In this document: piece by piece, positions 23,597 to 31,822 of the stretch
Position numbering within the stretch: the first letter of the stretch is position 1
How the letters are laid out: each line of letters opens with the position of its first letter
Assembly (NCBI GenBank): GCA_019930625.1
Contig: CP082844.1
Location: 310,001 to 374,000 of the forward strand
Origin: Nocardia asteroides
GTDB taxonomy: Bacteria; Actinomycetota; Actinomycetes; Mycobacteriales; Mycobacteriaceae
DNA length: 64,000 nucleotides
Direction: 5' to 3'
Notes under the pieces: generated by a model
The model's database searches: none
The model's input: only the letters and a program-made list of their open reading frames with translations
Told to the model about the DNA's origin: nothing
Translations under genes and position numbers: made by a program

Positions 23597-24829
23597 ATGA
23601 GTTCTGACCAGCGTTTCGTCATCGTCGGCGGCGGACTGGGCGCGGCCAAGATCGCGGAAACGTTGCGAGCCAAGGACTTCCCCGGCAGCGTGACGCTGAT
23701 CAGCGCCGAGGAGCACTTGCCCTACGACCGGCCGCCGCTGTCGAAGGACCACCTCGCGGGCAAGAAGTCGTTCACCGAATTCCTCGTCGCTCCCCCGCAG
23801 TGGTACCGCGACCACCACGTCGAAGTCCGCCTCGGCACCACCGTCACCGGCCTCGACCCCGCGGCGAAGACGATCACCCTGCCCGACGGCTCCACACTGC
23901 CCTACGACAAGCTGGCGCTCGCCACCGGTTCGACGCCGCGCACACTGTCCGTTCCCGGCGCCGACGCGCCGAACGTGTACACGCTGCGGACCATCGAGGA
24001 CTCCGACACGTTGATCGAGTTGTTCGGCAGCGCGCGCCGGATCGTCGTCATCGGAGCGGGCTGGATCGGCTTGGAGGTCACCGCGGCGGCTCGGGCGGCG
24101 GGCGTCGAGGTCACCATCGTCGAACGCGCCGACTTGCCACTGCGGGCGGTGCTCGGCCCGGAGATGGGCCGGGTGTTCGCCGACCTGCACCGGGCCAACG
24201 GTGTCGACTTCCGGTTCGAGGCCCAGGTCGAGGCGATCACCACCGAAGATGCCATCGCGACCGAGGTGGCCAACGGTGTCCGGCTCGCCGACGGCAGCAC
24301 GATCGAAGCCGACGCGGTGCTGGTCGCCGTCGGCGCGCGGCCGAACGTCGATCTGGCCGCCGATGCCGGGCTCGCCGTGGAAGACGGCGTGCTCGTCGAC
24401 GAGCGCCTTATCACCAGCGATCCGGACATCGTCGCGGTCGGCGACATCGCCGCGCACCAGCACCCGGTCCTCGGCAGGCGCATCCGGGTGGAGCACTGGG
24501 CGAACGCGCTCAATCAACCAGCGGTCGCGGCCGCGACCATGCTCGGTGAGCAGGCCGCTTACGACCGGCTGCCCTACTTCTTCACCGACCAGTACGACCT
24601 GGGCATGGAGTACACCGGCTTCACCACGCCGGGCGACTACGCCAGGGTCGTCGTGCGCGGCGACACGGCGGCTCGCGAATTCGTGGCGTTCTGGCTGGAC
24701 TCGGACAACCGCGTGCGCGCCGGGATGAACGTCAACGTCTGGGACGTGACCGACCGGATCAAGGAATTGATCCTCGCGGGCGAACCGGTCGACCCGGATC
24801 AGTTGGCCGACACCACGACGCAACTGTGA
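23597..24829 (+). CDS. FAD-dependent ferredoxin/rubredoxin reductase-like protein
   Basis: 410-aa flavoprotein. It has the FAD-binding loop FVIVGGGLGAAKIAETLRAK at the N-terminus, an NAD(P)-binding loop VVIGAGWIGLEVTAAARAAG near residue 150, the second FAD motif (ITSDPDIVAVGDIAAH) near 275, and a C-terminal reductase domain. This architecture is that of putidaredoxin/rhodocoxin reductases, which pass electrons from NAD(P)H to a small iron-sulfur protein serving P450s or dioxygenases. No ferredoxin or P450 lies nearby, so the partner is unknown. AAGGAG six bases before ATG 23597 fixes the start. Confidence 0.87.
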   Translation: MSSDQRFVIVGGGLGAAKIAETLRAKDFPGSVTLISAEEHLPYDRPPLSKDHLAGKKSFTEFLVAPPQWYRDHHVEVRLGTTVTGLDPAAKTITLPDGSTLPYDKLALATGSTPRTLSVPGADAPNVYTLRTIEDSDTLIELFGSARRIVVIGAGWIGLEVTAAARAAGVEVTIVERADLPLRAVLGPEMGRVFADLHRANGVDFRFEAQVEAITTEDAIATEVANGVRLADGSTIEADAVLVAVGARPNVDLAADAGLAVEDGVLVDERLITSDPDIVAVGDIAAHQHPVLGRRIRVEHWANALNQPAVAAATMLGEQAAYDRLPYFFTDQYDLGMEYTGFTTPGDYARVVVRGDTAAREFVAFWLDSDNRVRAGMNVNVWDVTDRIKELILAGEPVDPDQLADTTTQL

Positions 24830-24830
24830 T

Positions 24831-24875
24831 GTGGATCACCGGAAAGACATGTCGGATCCACGCGCTGGGCTCCGA
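24831..24875 (+). promoter_or_regulatory. Inverted repeat and possible ECF-type promoter before the YCII gene
   Basis: GTGGATC (24831-24837) and GATCCAC (24855-24861) form a 7-bp inverted repeat with an 17-bp interior just after the reductase stop. Overlapping it, TGTCGG (24850-24855) is followed after 17 bp by CGA (24873-24875). This resembles the TGTCGA/CGA promoter pattern I recall for ECF42 sigma factors and would let the sigma factor drive its own operon. Confidence 0.35.
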
Positions 24876-24938
24876 CCTCTTCGCGAGCGCCACCGAGGCG
24901 CTCGATACGGCCCAATGCCGCAGGAGAGGAAACGAATC

Positions 24939-25340
24939 GTGAAGTACATGCTGCTGAAGACCTACGGGCGCACCGCGTACTGCGACACACCGATCAACGA
25001 ATGGTCCCCGGAAGAGATCCAGGCGCACATAGACTTCCAGCGCGCACTGGGTGCGCAACTGGCCGAGGCGGGCGAGTTGGTGGAGGCACAGGGGCTGGCC
25101 GGGCCGGAGGACGCGCGGATCGTCAGTTCGGACGGCCGGTCGGCCCCGGTGGTCACCGACGGGCCTTTCCCGGAGACCAAGGAATTCTTGGCGGGGTACT
25201 GGATCGTCGACGTGGACAGCCCCGAACGGGCCTACGAGATCGCCGCGCAGGCCTCCGCCGCCCCCGGCCCCGGCGGTGCACCGATAGGCGAGTACATCGA
25301 AGTTCGCGCGGTGATGGGCGCCCCCGCCACCGAGCAATGA
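24939..25340 (+). CDS. YCII-related (DGPF domain) protein
   Basis: 133-aa small protein of the YCII superfamily with the signature VVTDGPFPETKEFLAGYWIVDVDS that gives the DGPF family its name. Such proteins are regularly encoded beside ECF42-type sigma factors; their biochemical role is not established. GTG 24939 is preceded by AGGAGAGGAAA, a strong ribosome binding site. Its stop overlaps the sigma factor ATG (ATGA), so the two are probably made together. Confidence 0.9.
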   Translation: MKYMLLKTYGRTAYCDTPINEWSPEEIQAHIDFQRALGAQLAEAGELVEAQGLAGPEDARIVSSDGRSAPVVTDGPFPETKEFLAGYWIVDVDSPERAYEIAAQASAAPGPGGAPIGEYIEVRAVMGAPATEQ

Positions 25341-26599
25341 GCGACCGGCGTGCGGTGCCCGACGACACACCGCTCCCGGCGAGCACCGAGGACCTGCTGC
25401 GCGCGCTGGCGCCGCAGGTCCTCGGAACGCTCGTCCGCCGCTTCGGCGACTTCGACACCGCCGAAGACGCACTGCAGGAGGCGCTGCTCGCGGCCGCGAC
25501 GCAATGGCCGCGGCAAGGCCTGCCGGACAATCCGCGGGCCTGGCTGATCCAGGTCGCGCAGCGGCGCATGGCCGACGCCGTGCGCGCGGAAGTCGCGCGG
25601 CGGCGCAGGGAGACCACCGCCTTCGATCGCGAGGTGACCGACGCCGTCCCTGTGGACCACGACGACACGCTCACCATGCTGTTCCTGTGCTGCCACCCGG
25701 CGCTGTCGCCTGCCGCGGCCATAGCGCTGACGCTGCGCGCGGTGGGCGGGCTCGGCACCGAACAGATCGCCCGCGCCTTCCTGCTGCCGGAAGCGACGAT
25801 GGCGCAACGGATCACGCGGGCGAAGAAGAAGCTGGCCACGGTGGAGCGCCCCTTCGCGCAACCGGGTGACGAGCGGTGGCGCGAGCGGCTCGGCGCGGTG
25901 CTGCACGTGCTGTACCTGATCTTCAGCGAAGGACATACCAGCAGTTCGGGGCCCGACTTGCAGCGCACCGATCTGTCCGACGAGGCGATCCGGCTCACCA
26001 GGGCGGTGCACCGGCTGTTGCCCGCGGACCCCGAAGTCACCGGGTTGCTCGCGCTGATGCTGCTCACCGATGCCCGGCGCGCGGCACGCACCGGAGCGCA
26101 CGGCGAGCTGATCCCGCTGGCCGAACAGAACCGCGAGCTGTGGGATCGCGGGCTGATCACCGAAGGGACGGCCCTCATCACCGGCACGCTGGCGCAGGGC
26201 CTGCGCGGGCAGTATCAGATCCAAGCCGCCATAGCGGTCCTGCACGCCCAGGCCACCCGCGCCGAGGACACCGAGTGGACCAAGATCCTGGCGCTGTACG
26301 ACCGGCTCGAGCGACTCTCGGACAGTCCGATGGTGACGCTCAACCGGGCGGTGGCGACGGCGATGGTGTCGGGACCGGAAGCCGGTCTCGCGCTGGCCGC
26401 CACGCTCGACGACCGGCTGGCGGGCACGCATCGGCTCGACGCCGTGCGCGGCCATCTGCACGAGATGGCGGGCGACATCGATGCGGCCGTCGCCTGTTAT
26501 GCCAAGGCCGCGGCCCGCACGACGAGCACCCCAGAACGCGACTACCTCACCATCCGCGCCGCACGGCTGCGACACGCTCGTACGGATCTCGTCCGGTAG
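25337..26599 (+). CDS. ECF42-type RNA polymerase sigma factor
   Basis: 420-aa extracytoplasmic-function sigma factor. Region 2 (FGDFDTAEDALQEALLAAATQWP...PRAWLIQVAQRRMADAVRAEVARRR) and region 4 (ALTLRAVGGLGTEQIARAFLLPEATMAQRITRAKKKL) are followed by a ~230-residue helical C-terminal extension (EGHTSSSGPDLQRTDLSDEAIRL region onward, TPR-like), the hallmark of ECF42. There is no anti-sigma factor gene; regulation is thought to use the C-terminal extension. It is coupled to the DGPF gene upstream by an ATGA overlap. Confidence 0.9.
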   Translation: MSDRRAVPDDTPLPASTEDLLRALAPQVLGTLVRRFGDFDTAEDALQEALLAAATQWPRQGLPDNPRAWLIQVAQRRMADAVRAEVARRRRETTAFDREVTDAVPVDHDDTLTMLFLCCHPALSPAAAIALTLRAVGGLGTEQIARAFLLPEATMAQRITRAKKKLATVERPFAQPGDERWRERLGAVLHVLYLIFSEGHTSSSGPDLQRTDLSDEAIRLTRAVHRLLPADPEVTGLLALMLLTDARRAARTGAHGELIPLAEQNRELWDRGLITEGTALITGTLAQGLRGQYQIQAAIAVLHAQATRAEDTEWTKILALYDRLERLSDSPMVTLNRAVATAMVSGPEAGLALAATLDDRLAGTHRLDAVRGHLHEMAGDIDAAVACYAKAAARTTSTPERDYLTIRAARLRHARTDLVR

Positions 26600-26660
26600 T
26601 TCCGGAAGGCTGCTCCGGCCTCGCGCCTCTACGCTCGACCTCTCGCCTCGGGAGGCGATG

Positions 26661-26701
26661 TCGCCAGTTCATGCGGCGATGTTCGCCAGTCCATGCGGCG
26701 A
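26661..26701. repeat. Tandem 19-bp repeats, 22-bp period
   Basis: TCGCCAGTTCATGCGGCGA (26661-26679) recurs at 26683-26701 with a single T-to-C change. Each unit is an inverted repeat (TCGCC/GGCGA) around a 9-bp centre. The 22-bp period is about two helical turns. They lie between the sigma factor and the Nudix gene, where they could be operators for the latter. Confidence 0.45.
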
Positions 26702-26817
26702 GCGCGCCTCGCGCGCGACAGTACGCGGGGCGATGGCGGCGCGTTCGTACGAGCACGCGCCGCGCAGCAGTGGACGAGACGTGCCCCTGAACGGCGGCGA
26801 CCAGGCAGACTACGCGT

Positions 26818-27300
26818 ATGGCAGACAAACACAGCGCCGGAGTCCTGCTCTTCCGCCGCGACTCGGACGGCGCCGTCGAGGTGCTGCTCGGGCACATGGG
26901 CGGCCCCTTCTGGGCGCGAAAAGACGCGGGCGCGTGGTCGATTCCGAAAGGCGAGTACGAGCCGGACGCGGAGGACGCACGGTCCGCGGCGAGCCGCGAG
27001 TTCACCGAGGAACTGGGACTGCCGGTCCCGGACGGTACGTGGCTGCCGCTGGGTGAGGTGCGCTACGGAAGCGGCGCGGGCAAGAAGGTCCTCACCGTCT
27101 GGGCCGTCGAAGGCGATCTCGATCCCGCCGCCGTGGTGCCGGGAACCTTTCAGCTGGAGTGGCCGCCGCGCTCCGGACGGTTCACGCAGTTCCCCGAGAT
27201 CGATCGCGCCGAGTGGTTCGACCCGGCCACCGCACGCGACAAGCTGGTCGCGGGCCAGCGGCCCTGTTTGGAACGGCTGGCCGAGCGACTGGCGGACTGA
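26818..27300 (+). CDS. Nudix hydrolase
   Basis: 160-aa Nudix protein. The Nudix box (G-x5-E-x7-REFTEELG) runs from about residue 43 to 66 with all metal-binding Glu residues present. The preceding SAGVLLFRR and PFWARKDAGAWSIPKGEYE segments are typical of a subgroup often annotated as MutT-like or diadenosine-type pyrophosphatases; the true substrate cannot be read from the sequence. No classical ribosome binding site precedes ATG 26818. It converges on purC with a 3-bp gap. Confidence 0.87.
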   Translation: MADKHSAGVLLFRRDSDGAVEVLLGHMGGPFWARKDAGAWSIPKGEYEPDAEDARSAASREFTEELGLPVPDGTWLPLGEVRYGSGAGKKVLTVWAVEGDLDPAAVVPGTFQLEWPPRSGRFTQFPEIDRAEWFDPATARDKLVAGQRPCLERLAERLAD

Positions 27301-27303
27301 CCG

Positions 27304-28140
27304 CTACCTCGACACGCCCGCCCAGGTCCGGCCGGTGAGGAGTTCGTAGGCTTCCACGTACTTCTGGTGCGTCGCCTCGACCACATCGGCCGGGATCTGC
27401 GGGCCGGGCGGCTCCTTGTCCCAGCCGGTGGAGGTGGACCAGTCGCGGACGAACTGCTTGTCGAACGAGCGCTGCGGCCGGCCCGGCTCCCACTCGTCGG
27501 CGGGCCAGAAACGCGAGGAATCCGAAGTGAGCACTTCGTCACCGAGGGTGAGAACGTCACCGTCCCAACCGAACTCGACTTTGGTGTCGGCGACGATGAC
27601 GCCGCGTTCTGCGGCGTGCGCAGCACCGCGGGCATAGATGTGCAGGGTCAGTTCGCGCAGTCGTTCGGTGACCTCGCGCCCCTCTTGGTGCGCCACGTCC
27701 GCGAAGGTGATCGACTCGTCGTGCCCCTCGGACGCTTTGGTGGTCGGGGTGAAGATCGGTTCCGGCAGCTTGTCGCCCTCGCGCAGCCCGGGCGGCAGCG
27801 CGACCCCGGACACCGAGCCCGTCCGCCGGTATTCCACCAGCCCGGAACCGGTCAGGTAGCCGCGCGCGATGCATTCCACCCCGACCATCTTCAGCGGTTT
27901 GACCCGGATGCCGCGGCCCGCGAACTCGGCGGGCACGTCGGTGGCGGAGACGACGTGGTTGGGCACGTCGGTGAAGAACTCGAACCACCAGTTCGACAGC
28001 TGGGTCAGCAGGGCGCCTTTCTCGGGGATCGGCGTCGGCAGCACCACGTCGTACACCGACACCCGGTCGGAAGCGACCAGCAGCAGCGTGTCGCCGTCCT
28101 CGTACAGGTCACGCACCTTCCCGGCGTGCACATGCTTCAA
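27304..28140 (-). CDS. purC: Phosphoribosylaminoimidazole-succinocarboxamide synthase
   Basis: 278-aa SAICAR synthetase, joining aspartate to CAIR with ATP in purine synthesis. It keeps HAGKVRDLYE, LLLVASDRVSVYDVVLPTPIPEKG, VECIARGYLTGSG, ADTKVEFG and SFDKQFVRDW, and matches the usual family length. The start is a TTG at 28140 with GGAGG seven bases upstream; in-frame starts further up have no such site and would add a non-conserved extension. It stands opposite pepN with a ~190-bp shared upstream region. Confidence 0.92.
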   Translation of the reverse strand: MKHVHAGKVRDLYEDGDTLLLVASDRVSVYDVVLPTPIPEKGALLTQLSNWWFEFFTDVPNHVVSATDVPAEFAGRGIRVKPLKMVGVECIARGYLTGSGLVEYRRTGSVSGVALPPGLREGDKLPEPIFTPTTKASEGHDESITFADVAHQEGREVTERLRELTLHIYARGAAHAAERGVIVADTKVEFGWDGDVLTLGDEVLTSDSSRFWPADEWEPGRPQRSFDKQFVRDWSTSTGWDKEPPGPQIPADVVEATHQKYVEAYELLTGRTWAGVSR

Positions 28141-28326
28141 CGTCGAGCCTCCGAATCCGTGGTGGTGAACCTGCGCTGCACCAGGCACAATACCGCCGCT
28201 GTCCGGCCGTGGCCGTCGCGCCGTCCGCATCACTAGGGTTGGTCGGGAAAGTCCCGCGCGACCTGCCACACCGAGGTGGCATTGTGGGTGTCGCCCGTGC
28301 CAGTTCTTCGACCACGAAGGAGCCTT

Positions 28327-30909
28327 ATGTCCGCACCCAACCTCACTCGCGACCAGGCGATCGAACGCGCCGCCACGGTAGCGGTCGAGAACTACCGCGT
28401 CGAGCTGGATCTGACCGACGGGGCGGGCAAACCGGGCGAGCAGACCTTCTTCTCCCGCAGCACCGTGACCTTCACCGCTACGCCGGGCGCGAGCACGTTC
28501 ATCGACATCGTGGCCCGTAGCGTGCGCTCGGCGGTGCTCAACGGCACCGCCCTGGACGTTTCCGGATACGACGAGTCGACCGGGATCACGCTGACCGACC
28601 TGGCCGAGCGCAACGAGCTGGTGGTGGAGGCCGACTGCGAGTACTCACACACCGGAGAGGGCCTGCACCGGTTCGTCGATCCGGCCGACGACGCCGTCTA
28701 CCTGTACTCGCAGTTCGAGACCGCCGACGCCAAGCGGATGTTCGCCTGCTTCGACCAACCGGACCTGAAGGCCACCTTCGACCTCGCCGTCACCGCCCCG
28801 GCCGACTGGCAGGTCGTCTCCAACGCCGCCGTCGTGGAAACGCTCGCGCCGGAGCCGGGCAAGCACGTCTTCCGCACCACCCCGAAGATGAGCACCTACC
28901 TGGTCGCGCTCATCGCCGGCCCGTACGCGCAGTGGACCGACGTCTACACCGACGAGCACGGCAGCATCCCGCTGGGCATCTACTGCCGCGCCTCGCTGGC
29001 CGAGCACATGGACGCCGAACGACTGTTCACCGAGACCAAGCAGGGTTTCGGCTTCTACCACCGCAACTTCGGCGTCCCGTACGCGTTCGGCAAGTACGAC
29101 CAGCTGTTCGTCCCAGAGTTCAACGCGGGCGCGATGGAGAACGCCGGCGCGGTGACCTTCCTGGAGGATTACGTCTTCCGGTCCAAGGTCACCCGGGCCT
29201 CCTACGAGCGCCGCGCCGAGACCGTGCTGCACGAGATGGCGCACATGTGGTTCGGCGACCTGGTCACCATGAAGTGGTGGGACGACCTGTGGCTGAACGA
29301 GTCGTTCGCCACCTTCGCGTCGGTGCTGTGCCAGTCCGAGGCGACCGAGTACACCAACGCCTGGACCACGTTCGCGAACGTGGAGAAGTCCTGGGCCTAT
29401 CGGCAGGACCAGCTGCCGTCCACCCACCCGATCGCGGCGGACATTCCCGATCTCGCCGCGGTCGAGGTGAACTTCGACGGCATCACCTACGCCAAGGGCG
29501 CCAGTGTGCTGAAGCAGCTCGTCGCCTACGTCGGTCTGGAGCCGTTCCTGGCCGGCCTGCGCGCGTACTTCGCCGACCACGCCTACGGCAACGCCACCTT
29601 CGACGATCTGCTGTCGGCGTTGGAGAAGTCGTCCGGACGCGATCTGTCCACCTGGGGCGCGCAGTGGCTCAAGACCACCGGCTTGAACATTTTGCGCCCG
29701 GACTTCGAGGTGGACGCCGAAGGCAGGTTCAGCTCGTTCGCGGTGGTGCAGGAGGGTGCCCAGCCGGGCGCGGGCGAGCGGCGCGTGCACCGCCTCGCCG
29801 TCGGCGTGTACGACGACCAGGACGGGAAGCTGGTTCGCATCAAGCGGGTCGAACTCGATCTCGATGCCGCCGAACGCACCGAGGTGCCCGAACTGATCGG
29901 CGTTCCCCGCGGCCAGTTCGTGCTGGTCAACGACGACGACCTGACCTACTGCTCGATCCGGTTGGACGCCGATTCGCTCGACGTGCTGGTCAACCGCATC
30001 GCCGACATCGCGCAGCCGCTGCCGCGCACGCTGGCCTGGTCGGCGGCCTGGGAGATGACCCGTCAGGCCGAGTTCCGCGCCCGCGATTTCGTCGCGCTGG
30101 TCGGGCGGGGCGTCGGCGCCGAGACCGAGATCGGCGTGGTGCAGCGGCTTCTCATGCAGGCCAACACCACCTTGGGCAGCTACGCCGATCCGGAGTGGGC
30201 CGCCACCACCGGCTGGCCGGAGTACGCGAACCGGCTGCTCGAGCTGGCGCGCGAAGCCGAGCCGGGCTCCGACCACCAGTTGGCCTTCGTCAACGCGCTG
30301 ACCGGCGCGAAGCTGTCGGCCTGGCACACCGAGGTACTGCGCGAACTGCTCGACGGTGATCCGGCGAAGGTCGGGCTGCCGGGCCTGGTGGTCGACACCG
30401 ACCTGCGCTGGCGGATCGTGGCCGCGCTCGCGGCGGCGGGCGAGATCGATGCCGAGGGGCTCGATACGCCGGTCATCGACCAGGAGTTGTCCAACGATCC
30501 CACCGCGGCGGGCAAGCGGCAGGCGGCCGCCGCGGCGACGGCGCGTCCGATCGCCGAGGTGAAGGAGCAGGCGTGGGCGACGGTGATGGGCGACGACTCG
30601 GTGCCCAACGTCACGGCCCGCTCGATCGTCGGCGGCTTCGCGCCCGCTGGGCAAGATGAGCTGCTCACCTCGTACGTGGAACGGTACTTCGCCGAGGTCC
30701 CCGGCGTCTGGGAGCGTCGCTCCAGCGAGGTCGCCCAGACCGTGGTGGTCGGCCTCTACCCGCACTGGGCGATCAGCGAGGACGCGGTGGCCGTCGCGGA
30801 CAAGTTCCTCGCCGGCGACCACCCTCCGGCGCTGCGCCGCCTGGTCAGCGAAGGCAAGGCGGGCATCGAGCGCTCGCTGCGCGCCCGCGCCTTCGACGCA
30901 CAGCCGTAA
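28327..30909 (+). CDS. pepN: Aminopeptidase N
   Basis: 860-aa M1 zinc aminopeptidase, the same length as Rv2467 of M. tuberculosis. GAMEN (about 268-272) recognises the substrate N-terminus, HEMAH (302-306) with the later Glu in LWLNESFA holds zinc, and the ERAP1-like C-terminal helical domain follows. It removes N-terminal residues from peptides in the cytoplasm; there is no signal peptide. AAGGAG five bases before ATG 28327 sets the start. A strong hairpin follows the stop. Confidence 0.95.
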   Translation: MSAPNLTRDQAIERAATVAVENYRVELDLTDGAGKPGEQTFFSRSTVTFTATPGASTFIDIVARSVRSAVLNGTALDVSGYDESTGITLTDLAERNELVVEADCEYSHTGEGLHRFVDPADDAVYLYSQFETADAKRMFACFDQPDLKATFDLAVTAPADWQVVSNAAVVETLAPEPGKHVFRTTPKMSTYLVALIAGPYAQWTDVYTDEHGSIPLGIYCRASLAEHMDAERLFTETKQGFGFYHRNFGVPYAFGKYDQLFVPEFNAGAMENAGAVTFLEDYVFRSKVTRASYERRAETVLHEMAHMWFGDLVTMKWWDDLWLNESFATFASVLCQSEATEYTNAWTTFANVEKSWAYRQDQLPSTHPIAADIPDLAAVEVNFDGITYAKGASVLKQLVAYVGLEPFLAGLRAYFADHAYGNATFDDLLSALEKSSGRDLSTWGAQWLKTTGLNILRPDFEVDAEGRFSSFAVVQEGAQPGAGERRVHRLAVGVYDDQDGKLVRIKRVELDLDAAERTEVPELIGVPRGQFVLVNDDDLTYCSIRLDADSLDVLVNRIADIAQPLPRTLAWSAAWEMTRQAEFRARDFVALVGRGVGAETEIGVVQRLLMQANTTLGSYADPEWAATTGWPEYANRLLELAREAEPGSDHQLAFVNALTGAKLSAWHTEVLRELLDGDPAKVGLPGLVVDTDLRWRIVAALAAAGEIDAEGLDTPVIDQELSNDPTAAGKRQAAAAATARPIAEVKEQAWATVMGDDSVPNVTARSIVGGFAPAGQDELLTSYVERYFAEVPGVWERRSSEVAQTVVVGLYPHWAISEDAVAVADKFLAGDHPPALRRLVSEGKAGIERSLRARAFDAQP

Positions 30910-30917
30910 GAACGAAA

Positions 30918-30954
30918 CCGGCGCGTCCACCCGGTGATCGGGTGGACGCGCCGG
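30918..30954. terminator. Bidirectional terminator between pepN and the DUF5130 gene
   Basis: CCGGCGCGTCCACCCG-gtgat-CGGGTGGACGCGCCGG, a perfect 16-bp stem with a 5-nt loop, begins 9 bp after the pepN stop and lies between convergent genes. Confidence 0.8.
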
Positions 30955-30985
30955 GAACATCCAGCGCCGCAGGCGCCGGCGGAGA

Positions 30986-31450
30986 TTACCGCCCGATGGC
31001 GGCGGCCATCACGCGGACGGCGGAGACCACGCCGTCGATCAGCTGGCCCTGCCGGAACGAGCTCAGCGCGGCGGTGACGCCGAGCTGGCAGACGCGATCG
31101 TTCGCCCGGTCGGCGACGTCCCGGCCCGAGCGAACCTCGATCGCCTTCTCGTTCGGCGAGACGGCGATGAGCACCGAACGCTCCGCCTCGGGCGTGCCGG
31201 GGAAGATCGCGTCCGCGCCTGCGGCCGGATCGGCACCCAGATCGCCGATGTAGACGGTGAAGCGCACCTTGGTCGCGCGGGTCGCCTCGGTGAGCACGTT
31301 GTCCATGGTGAGCCGCTCTTCATCGTTGAACGGCGCTTCCTTGAACACATCGCCCGCCTCGTGCACGCCAGAGACGCGCCCGCTGCTGGTGATCGCGTAT
31401 CCGTGCGGCAACTCGGCTTCGACCACCGCGGGCCACTTAGAACCTGCCAC
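30986..31450 (-). CDS. DUF5130 protein (Rv2468c-like)
   Basis: 154-aa protein of the DUF5130 family, which resembles TPM-fold domains (VRFTVYIGDLG, VSPNEKAIEVRSGRDVADRANDRVCQLGV). The function is unknown. The neighbouring CtaJ-like gene overlaps its start by 14 bp, and both sit next to pepN as in M. tuberculosis, suggesting co-expression with cytochrome oxidase subunit CtaJ. GTG 31450 has GGAGG about nine bases upstream. No membrane helix is seen. Confidence 0.83.
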   Translation of the reverse strand: MAGSKWPAVVEAELPHGYAITSSGRVSGVHEAGDVFKEAPFNDEERLTMDNVLTEATRATKVRFTVYIGDLGADPAAGADAIFPGTPEAERSVLIAVSPNEKAIEVRSGRDVADRANDRVCQLGVTAALSSFRQGQLIDGVVSAVRVMAAAIGR

Positions 31451-31718
31451 TTGCCCGTCCTCCGATCAGCTCCACCTCGGTGGACTCGATGGCCGCATGC
31501 TGCTGTCCATGCGGCGTTTCCGGAAAGTGGTGACCCGAGCCGATCACCTCTTCGGTGGCACTCCACAGCACCGGCGGCTGGGTCCACTCCTGACCGAGGG
31601 CGAAGTGGACCGGCTTCTCGCCAGGCAGTGGCTTACCGAGAAACGACAATCCGGCGATTACGCCGTAGATCACCAGTGGAATGCCGACGAAGATCAGCAC
31701 TGTCTCGAGAATGCTCAC
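31437..31718 (-). CDS. ctaJ: aa3-type cytochrome oxidase subunit CtaJ-like
   Basis: 93-aa protein with one N-terminal membrane helix (ILETVLIFVGIPLVIYGVIAGLSFL) and a short hydrophilic tail containing GEKPVHFALGQEWTQPPVLWSA. This matches the accessory subunit CtaJ found in the mycobacterial respiratory III2-IV2 supercomplex, whose gene also neighbours pepN. A TACCTT -10 element placed 6 bp before GTG 31718 suggests a leaderless transcript also covering the DUF5130 gene. The assignment is from topology, motif and context. Confidence 0.7.
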   Translation of the reverse strand: MSILETVLIFVGIPLVIYGVIAGLSFLGKPLPGEKPVHFALGQEWTQPPVLWSATEEVIGSGHHFPETPHGQQHAAIESTEVELIGGRASGRF

Positions 31719-31724
31719 GGATCA

Positions 31725-31730
31725 AAGGTA
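31725..31730 (-). promoter_or_regulatory. -10 element giving a leaderless ctaJ transcript
   Basis: On the minus strand TACCTT ends 6 bases before the GTG start at 31718. Confidence 0.45.
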
Positions 31731-31822
31731 GACGATCCTCTGTAGTAGTTCTCCGTCCGGTAGCGCCGGGCCGCCGTCCGTGTCGGCTGCACCCGGCCCG
31801 AGCTGGGACTTCACCGAGCGCC

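Noticed and set aside
21875..24823. A 982-codon minus-strand frame spanning three genes
   Set aside because: It crosses the M48, DsbA-like and reductase genes in the wrong frame; no domain is visible.
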